Shown piece after piece: positions 1 to 4,201 of a stretch of DNA of 7,191 nucleotides. The DNA lies in the NCBI GenBank assembly GCA_022706885.1, contig JAKJBR010000049.1:1-7191 (forward strand). Reading direction: 5' to 3'. Below the pieces are notes generated by a model. It was not told where the DNA came from, did no database searches, and saw only the letters and a program-made list of their open reading frames with translations. Positions within the stretch are counted from its first letter, which is position 1. Each line of letters begins with the position of its first letter. Made by a program: the position numbers and the translations under genes. Origin of the DNA: DUPQ01 sp022706885. Its GTDB lineage: Bacteria > Bacillota > Clostridia > DUPQ01.

Positions 1-631
1 CAACATTTCGGTATTCACTTTTGATAGGAATGACATATCTGTCCTGACGCATAGTGATTATATTGTCCTGCATATACTTTCTGTACTTATCACTTCCCGT
101 AAAAGACAGCAGTTTATCCTTTATAGCTTCCTGATTCTTTAATATGCTGCTTCTTATTCGCAGCAATTCCTTTGATGCGTCGTCCGCAATATCCTCTTCC
201 GAGAGTATGCATCTTCTTATCTCCGATTCAATATCATACAGAGGAATTATTTCAGCGATTACCTTTTTAATATTGCGGTCCTCTTCCCCGTCATTATCCC
301 GACTGATTGTCTGATTTGTTTCAAATACTTTTCTTGCTATATAGGAATTATCTCTGACTATAAGTAATTCTTTTGTACTTAATACCCCTTGAAGACTTAA
401 TCTTTTAAATATACCGCTTACATCGTTTAGACCTTCAAAACCGGGTTTTCCCTTTACTTTAATAAAATATATAGCGGATTTCAGCAGGCTGAGATCGGAT
501 ATTATGGTGTCGTAATCGGTTGAAGGAGATATCTGTTCAACACTTGATTTACCCGGTGCCGAGTCCGCATAGTCGGATAGTAATGCTATTATTTTGTCAA
601 ATTCTATTTTTTTTAAATACTTTTCTTCCAT
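1..631 (-). CDS. mutS2: MutS2 family protein, N-terminal part (3' end off window)
   Basis: My own translation from the ATG at 629-631 gives about 210 residues and runs off the left edge in frame. The start (KIEFDKIIALL) and later ITMRQDRYVIPIKSEYRNV are hallmark MutS2 segments; the latter normally leads into the GIVHDQSSSG region, which lies outside the window. What is visible is the N-terminal core/lever part. The Walker ATPase, KOW and Smr nuclease regions cannot be assessed. MutS2 was described as a MutS paralogue that suppresses homologous recombination; in Bacillus subtilis it is also reported as a factor acting on collided ribosomes (RqcU). The ATG fits the family N-terminus, but the ribosome site is weak (AAGAGAAG directly before the start). 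It follows the membrane-protein gene by 40 nt, and a possible promoter overlaps the end of that gene. The identification is strong; intactness is unknown. Confidence 0.93.
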   Translation of the reverse strand, partial: MEEKYLKKIEFDKIIALLSDYADSAPGKSSVEQISPSTDYDTIISDLSLLKSAIYFIKVKGKPGFEGLNDVSGIFKRLSLQGVLSTKELLIVRDNSYIARKVFETNQTISRDNDGEEDRNIKKVIAEIIPLYDIESEIRRCILSEEDIADDASKELLRIRSSILKNQEAIKDKLLSFTGSDKYRKYMQDNIITMRQDRYVIPIKSEYRNV

Positions 632-671
632 TTCTTCTCTTAAAATACAAACTTTATAACTTTAACGGTGT

Positions 672-1187
672 TCATTTTACATGCTTTTTTATCTTATTCA
701 AGTAAAACTGAGAAAAACTTGTATACATTATATCGTATATTACAAACACGATAATTGCTACGCCAAAAACCAACCACATATTATGTTTTAGCATAACTTC
801 AGGCAATATTCCCGCAATCTTTGCTGCAAAATACATGTTCAGGAAAAATACCGCAATGAAGTATATCAGTTTTACTGCAAGTATAATAATCCTTGACCGT
901 ATTTTTTCAATAAGATATTTAATTACGGCATATATACCGAAAAATGAGTAAAACAGCAGCAATGTTATTTTATCTCCGGGCATTACCAGAGAAAGTATAA
1001 ATGATGCGATTATGAAAATGATACTCTGTTTAATGCCGTACTCGATAACAACTATTCCGGGAATCAGACTTATCAATAAATAAAAAGCCAGTTTGTATCC
1101 CGGTATTATTGTGCTTATGTATAACAAAATCATCATTATTGCAAGCAGTATAGCCGATCTTGCAAGTTCTTTGGTTTTCTCCCGCAT
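672..1187 (-). CDS. Small integral membrane protein resembling an ECF transporter S-component
   Basis: This encodes 171 residues, mostly hydrophobic. About six membrane segments can be drawn, near residues 10-28, 33-50, 54-69, 73-93, 99-125 and 137-158, with a basic C-terminus (KKIKKHVK). The N-terminus, a charged stretch (MREKTKELAR) running into an Ala/Leu-rich first helix, resembles substrate-binding S-components of energy-coupling factor transporters, which are six-helix proteins of this size. I cannot name a substrate, and no ECF ATPase or T-component is in the window. The ATG at 1185-1187 has a good ribosome site (AAGGA, 1197-1201, 9-nt spacer) that touches the stop codon of the J-domain gene 13 nt upstream, implying co-expression. 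A generic uncharacterised membrane protein is the alternative. The gene is secure; the family assignment is tentative. Confidence 0.85.
   Translation of the reverse strand: MREKTKELARSAILLAIMMILLYISTIIPGYKLAFYLLISLIPGIVVIEYGIKQSIIFIIASFILSLVMPGDKITLLLFYSFFGIYAVIKYLIEKIRSRIIILAVKLIYFIAVFFLNMYFAAKIAGILPEVMLKHNMWLVFGVAIIVFVIYDIMYTSFSQFYLNKIKKHVK
674..701 (-). promoter_or_regulatory. Possible sigma-A promoter for mutS2
   Basis: On the minus strand TTGAAT (696-701, 4 of 6 matches to TTGACA) is followed after 16 nt by TAAAAT (674-679, 5 of 6 matches to TATAAT). It lies over the last codons of the membrane-protein gene and about 43 nt before the mutS2 ATG. In AT-rich DNA such matches occur by chance, so this is only a candidate for separate transcription of mutS2. 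Confidence 0.3.
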
Positions 1188-1196
1188 TGTCTGTTA

Positions 1197-1201
1197 TCCT
1201 T
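1197..1201 (-). promoter_or_regulatory. Ribosome binding site of the membrane-protein gene
   Basis: AAGGA lies 9 nt before the ATG at 1185-1187 and overlaps one base of the stop codon (TAA, 1201-1203) of the J-domain gene, so termination of one gene sits on the initiation site of the next. Confidence 0.6.
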
Positions 1202-1764
1202 TATCTGCAACACAAACTGGCACAAAGCATACATTGGCAAAGTCTGCAGAAGTCCTCATCCGCTGAACTGTATCCTCTTGTGTATACATTGCTTCTGTAG
1301 GCATTTGCCGTACTTCTTGTCTGTGAATATGCCGTTGCATATTCCGCATTGGAAGGTTCCATCAGGTGAGCTTTTTCAAAGTATGAATACGCCTGATCAT
1401 ACCATCCCTGTTTCTGGAATATAACGCCGCGCAAATAGTGCCACTCGGCATTTCTGTTTGCGGAATTACGTAAGATGTTATCCGCCGCCGCATAATTTTT
1501 ATTAAGTATATGGCGTCTTACCTCTGCAAAACTGCCTTTATAGCTGCTTTCATCATATGAATAACCGTAATCTTTGCTTTTTCTGTTCTTTACGATGGTA
1601 TCATATGCCATATTTACCTGCTGGAGCTTCTCGTTTGCAAGATCCTTCAGGTCCGTATCGGTATATTTATCGGGATGGTATTTTTTAACCAGCTCTCTGT
1701 ATGCTTTTTTAATTGTCTCATCGCTGTCATTGCGATTAACACCTAAGACTTTGTAAGGGTCCAA
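1201..1764 (-). CDS. J-domain protein with TPR-like repeat and Cys-rich C-terminal tail
   Basis: This encodes 187 residues. Residues 2-62 form a J domain (DPYKVLGV start, helix II YRELVKKY, HPD at 30-32), which in this family stimulates the ATPase of DnaK. Residues about 78-150 look like one or two TPR-type helix pairs (AEWHYLRGVIFQKQGWYDQA, then YFEKAHLMEPSNAEY). The last 15 residues carry six cysteines at 173, 176, 178, 181, 185 and 186 (CxxCxC, then CxxxCC). It has no G/F region, DnaJ zinc finger or client-binding C-terminal domain, so it is a specialised J protein rather than DnaJ. The start is TTG (1762-1764): it gives the normal J-domain N-terminus and has GGAGAG 8 nt upstream inside the preceding gene, whose stop is 2 nt away. 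I recall similar proteins beside DUF5685 genes in Clostridia. The tail could bind metal, be lipidated or form disulfides; none is shown. Confidence 0.92.
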   Translation of the reverse strand: MDPYKVLGVNRNDSDETIKKAYRELVKKYHPDKYTDTDLKDLANEKLQQVNMAYDTIVKNRKSKDYGYSYDESSYKGSFAEVRRHILNKNYAAADNILRNSANRNAEWHYLRGVIFQKQGWYDQAYSYFEKAHLMEPSNAEYATAYSQTRSTANAYRSNVYTRGYSSADEDFCRLCQCMLCASLCCR

Positions 1765-1766
1765 TT

Positions 1767-2633
1767 TTATTTCTCTCCGTTCAATATTTTTTCCGTCCTG
1801 TCGTAAAGACCTTCATATATTATATTCTTTACAATAGGATCCTTTAATTCATCATCCATATCTTCGTATAAGTCGGTTGCGGCTTTTAACGGTGCATACA
1901 ATAAAAATGAGCATCTTTCCTTTATTTCTTTCTTAAATTCCGCTATATCTCTTCCCTTCTCATATCCGAAACGTGCAAGATAGGGATTATACATTCCTTT
2001 TTTAATATCTTTTTCAATATCATCAAAAGCATCAGCCGTATATACCCAGTTGCCTACATTGTATGCTATTCTACCGACAATATTCTTGAGAATCTCATCA
2101 ATATCTTTTACTGCAAACAGACAAACATCTTCGATAATCTTTGCATAACATTCCGCTACCCGGTCGATACTGTCACATTTTTCCTTTTCTAAAGTTGCCA
2201 TATCCTCTAAATGCTTATCTATTTTATCCGTAAGTTCAGCATATTTTTTTCTTAATTTCTTCCCGTACTTTCTCATAAACCTTTCGGAAGACAAGTGAAA
2301 GATATTCTTTTCATCCTTTACATTATCAATAAGTTTCATGTAGGAAAGGTATATGTTAATGTCCGCTATATAGTCGACCGTATCGCTGTTTATAACCTTC
2401 TTTTTCTTCATAACGGGATGAACAATACAACGAAAGTCCGAATACTTATTCTCCTTTTTTTTTATGGAGTCTATAAAAACCGCTAAAAACACGCAATCGT
2501 AATTCAAAGTAAGTCTCGGAACCTGTCCCCATCTGTCCCTTATAGAATGGCATATTCCGCAATAATATGCATTGTACTTTACATATTCCTTTATCTTCAA
2601 TTCCGGCGGATAAGTTTTAATATATCCTATCAT
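1767..2633 (-). CDS. DUF5685-like conserved protein with Cys motif and two Asp-rich motifs
   Basis: This encodes 288 residues with no signal peptide or membrane segment. The N-terminus (MIGYIKTYPPELKIKEY, then YCGICHSI, LNYDC and CIVHP) matches what I recall of the DUF5685 family of Clostridia; no function is known to me. Cys25, Cys28, Cys47, Cys69 and His72 could form a metal site. The rest looks helical. Two acidic motifs stand out: D103-N-V-K-D107-E and D205-I-E-K-D209, the latter followed by KKGMYNP. These resemble the two DxxxD motifs of squalene/phytoene synthase-type enzymes, although the order and spacing within the protein differ from those enzymes. The ATG (2631-2633) abuts the stop of the phosphatidyltransferase gene and has GAGGG 8 nt upstream; the stop is 2 nt before the J-domain gene. 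The gene and family are well supported; any enzyme activity is speculative. Confidence 0.9.
   Translation of the reverse strand: MIGYIKTYPPELKIKEYVKYNAYYCGICHSIRDRWGQVPRLTLNYDCVFLAVFIDSIKKKENKYSDFRCIVHPVMKKKKVINSDTVDYIADINIYLSYMKLIDNVKDEKNIFHLSSERFMRKYGKKLRKKYAELTDKIDKHLEDMATLEKEKCDSIDRVAECYAKIIEDVCLFAVKDIDEILKNIVGRIAYNVGNWVYTADAFDDIEKDIKKGMYNPYLARFGYEKGRDIAEFKKEIKERCSFLLYAPLKAATDLYEDMDDELKDPIVKNIIYEGLYDRTEKILNGEK
1773..1778 (-). promoter_or_regulatory. Ribosome binding site deciding the TTG start of the J-domain gene
   Basis: GGAGAG lies 8 nt before the TTG at 1762-1764, inside the last codons of the DUF5685-like gene. The strong site, ideal spacing and fit to the J-domain N-terminus together support the non-ATG start and suggest translational coupling to the gene before it. 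Confidence 0.7.
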
Positions 2634-3176
2634 CTATGCCGCCCTCTTTTCCTTGCTTATTTCTTTAATCTTTTTCAAACTCAGTGTAGTATATCCTATT
2701 AATGTTATTATCTGCATAACCACCGCTATAATCATAAGTATATCGATAATGTTTTTGTTCAAACTAAACAGTATACCCGCAGCAAGAACCGCATTCAGGT
2801 ACAGTGCAGAAATCTTTCCGAACCATCTTGATGTAACGGTAATTTTATATATAAACTTGATCAGCAGTCCCCCTGCAATGAGTATAAAGTCTTTTACGAA
2901 CATCACAATCATAATCCATGCACTCATCCTGCCCAAAAGAACCAACAGTATAATTGCGGAAATCTGCATTACTTTATCGGCAAACGGATCGGCAAGTTTA
3001 CCGAAATTACTGACCGCATTAAGTTTTCTGGAAAGATAACCGTCTAATATATCGGATAAAGATGCAACTATAAAAACGATACCCGCTGCTATGGCACAGT
3101 CATTCCACAAGTAGTAGCAGAATACCGGAATAAGCAAAATTCTTATGCATGTTATTATGTTAGGTATATGTTTCAT
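2634..3176 (-). CDS. CDP-alcohol phosphatidyltransferase family membrane protein
   Basis: This encodes 180 residues. Enzymes of this family displace CMP from a CDP-alcohol such as CDP-diacylglycerol with a second alcohol, making phospholipids in the membrane. The signature D-x2-D-G-x3-R-x8-G-x3-D-x3-D is complete: Asp42, Asp45, Gly46, Arg50, Gly59, Asp63 and Asp67. Ser49 replaces the usual Ala. Several hydrophobic helices surround it, and the N-terminus (IPNIITCIRILLIPVF) is typical. The region after the motif (VKDFILIAGG, then SRWFGKISA) does not look like classical PgsA, so I leave the acceptor alcohol and symbol open. I chose the ATG at 3174-3176, 7 nt after the pfkA stop and preceded by AGGAG. 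A longer reading from a TTG at 3206 would overlap pfkA by 23 nt and add a non-family N-terminus. The stop abuts the next start. Confidence 0.9.
   Translation of the reverse strand: MKHIPNIITCIRILLIPVFCYYLWNDCAIAAGIVFIVASLSDILDGYLSRKLNAVSNFGKLADPFADKVMQISAIILLVLLGRMSAWIMIVMFVKDFILIAGGLLIKFIYKITVTSRWFGKISALYLNAVLAAGILFSLNKNIIDILMIIAVVMQIITLIGYTTLSLKKIKEISKEKRAA
2642..2646 (-). promoter_or_regulatory. Ribosome binding site of the DUF5685-like gene
   Basis: GAGGG lies 8 nt before the ATG at 2631-2633, within the last codons of the phosphatidyltransferase gene. The upstream TAG stop (2634-2636) directly abuts this ATG, so re-initiation or coupling is likely. Confidence 0.6.
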
Positions 3177-3180
3177 TATG

Positions 3181-3185
3181 CTCCT
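3181..3185 (-). promoter_or_regulatory. Ribosome binding site deciding the phosphatidyltransferase start
   Basis: AGGAG overlaps the pfkA stop codon (TAG, 3184-3186) and lies 4 nt before the ATG at 3174-3176. The spacer is a little short, but the site favours this ATG over the upstream in-frame TTG at 3204-3206. Confidence 0.6.
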
Positions 3186-4152
3186 ACATCGCAAGTACTC
3201 TGGCAAGATTCATGTCATATTCAAAGGAAGCTTTTTCCATTTTTAATGCTTCTTCAATATCGATATCCACAATCTGATTACCTCTTTGACATATTGCCCT
3301 GTTGAAACGACCTTCATTAAGTACCTCTACCGCCTTAAATCCCATTTTACTGGCTACTACCCTGTCTCTTGCCATGGGACTTCCGCCTCTTTGTATGTAT
3401 CCCAGTATTGTGCAAACCGTTCTTATTCCGGTTGTACTCTCAATCTCTTTGGCAATATTTACGGTATCCCCTACTCCTTCGGCAATAACTATACAGTGAT
3501 CCCTCTTACCTCTGTTTCTTCCTTCCATTATGGGCTTTATAATATCCTTTTTGAAATTATACTCCATCTCGGGAATAACTATGGCATCGGCACCTCCGGC
3601 AATACCGTCGTTTATGGCTATATATCCTGCACGGCGACCCATAACTTCGATAACGGTTACTCTCTCGTGTGAGTATGCGGTATCCCTCAGTTTGTCAATT
3701 GCGGACAGTGCGGTATTGAGAGCGGTATCGTATCCGATACAGTATTCCGAACAGGGAATGTCATTGTCTATGGTGGCGGGAATAACCATACATTTCATTC
3801 CTTCTCTTAAGAAATCCAGTGCTCCTCTGAACGAACCGTCACCGCCTATAACCACAAGAGCTTCTATTCCGAAAACACTGCACATTTTCATTGCTCTGTC
3901 ACGGAACTCTTTTTCTTTAAACCTGTCGGATCTGGCTGTCTTAAGTACAGTTCCGCCTCTCTGCAATATGCCCGATACGCTTCTTGCGTTGAGTTTTTCA
4001 AACTCTCCGTTAATCAAACCCTCGTATCCTCTGCTTATACCGTATGTGGTAATTCCGTCTTCTATGCCCGTTCTTACGACAGCTCTTATTGCCGCGTTCA
4101 TTCCCGGTGCATCTCCTCCGCTTGTTAAAACTCCGATTGTCTTTATTTTCAT
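3184..4152 (-). CDS. pfkA: 6-phosphofructokinase (ATP type)
   Basis: This encodes 322 residues, full length against 320 in E. coli. It phosphorylates fructose 6-phosphate to fructose 1,6-bisphosphate in the cytoplasm, a committed step of glycolysis. Family motifs are in order: GGDAPGMNA (12-20), Arg74, GGDGS (103-107), TIDND (127-131, catalytic base Asp129), Arg164, MGRRAG (171-176), Glu225 and IQRGGSP. Gly106 in GGDGS predicts ATP rather than pyrophosphate as donor. By motif alignment, Val246 stands where E. coli has Arg243 and Tyr252 where it has His249, both ligands of the sugar 6-phosphate; Ala126 replaces Gly124. The allosteric-site equivalents Arg23, Arg27 and Arg156 remain, but Arg54 is shifted by one (Ala56-Arg57). 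The ATG (4150-4152) has GGAG 7 nt upstream. It sits 34 nt after dnaE and 7 nt before the next gene. Confidence 0.96.
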   Translation of the reverse strand: MKIKTIGVLTSGGDAPGMNAAIRAVVRTGIEDGITTYGISRGYEGLINGEFEKLNARSVSGILQRGGTVLKTARSDRFKEKEFRDRAMKMCSVFGIEALVVIGGDGSFRGALDFLREGMKCMVIPATIDNDIPCSEYCIGYDTALNTALSAIDKLRDTAYSHERVTVIEVMGRRAGYIAINDGIAGGADAIVIPEMEYNFKKDIIKPIMEGRNRGKRDHCIVIAEGVGDTVNIAKEIESTTGIRTVCTILGYIQRGGSPMARDRVVASKMGFKAVEVLNEGRFNRAICQRGNQIVDIDIEEALKMEKASFEYDMNLARVLAM

Positions 4153-4172
4153 AATCCGTCTCCTGAATTAAA

Positions 4173-4201
4173 ATTTTATCACATATCTACTTAAATGCCA
4201 T
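4173..4201 (-). promoter_or_regulatory. Possible extended -10 promoter for pfkA and downstream genes
   Basis: On the minus strand ATGGCA (4196-4201, 4 of 6 matches to TTGACA) and TAAAAT (4173-4178, 5 of 6 matches) are 17 nt apart, with TGA directly before the -10 as in extended -10 promoters. It spans the end of dnaE and the gap before pfkA, and would give a very short leader beginning near the Shine-Dalgarno site at 4160-4163. Plausible, but AT-rich sequence makes chance matches common. Confidence 0.35.

Noticed and set aside
632..671. Terminator or small RNA before mutS2
   Set aside because: The 40-nt gap has no stable stem-loop and no T tract on the minus strand.
520..705. A short plus-strand frame across the mutS2 start
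   Set aside because: It opposes the conserved MutS2 N-terminus and the end of the membrane-protein gene; composition is typical of an antisense shadow.
2653..3039. A 128-codon plus-strand frame opposite the phosphatidyltransferase gene
   Set aside because: Its hydrophobic translation is the antisense image of a membrane-protein gene; no ribosome site or recognised motif was found.
3177..3206. Longer phosphatidyltransferase start at the TTG at 3204-3206
   Set aside because: It overlaps pfkA by 23 nt and adds a charged stretch not typical of the family, whereas the ATG at 3174-3176 has AGGAG upstream and starts just before the conserved PN-x-IT region.
3286..3672. A second 128-codon plus-strand frame opposite pfkA
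   Set aside because: It overlaps another antisense frame and the conserved pfkA coding sequence; no independent support.
3184..4152. Pyrophosphate-dependent phosphofructokinase
   Set aside because: The donor-site motif is GGDGS with Gly106, and the residue before TIDND is Ala rather than the Lys expected in PPi-dependent enzymes.
3530..4171. A 213-codon open frame on the plus strand opposite pfkA
   Set aside because: It is fully antisense to a well-supported gene, shows no family motif and is rich in Ser/Pro/Ile as expected from the complementary strand of pfkA codons.
4153..4186. Terminator between dnaE and pfkA
   Set aside because: The AAAATTTT palindrome is too short and has no GC stem followed by a T run on the coding strand.
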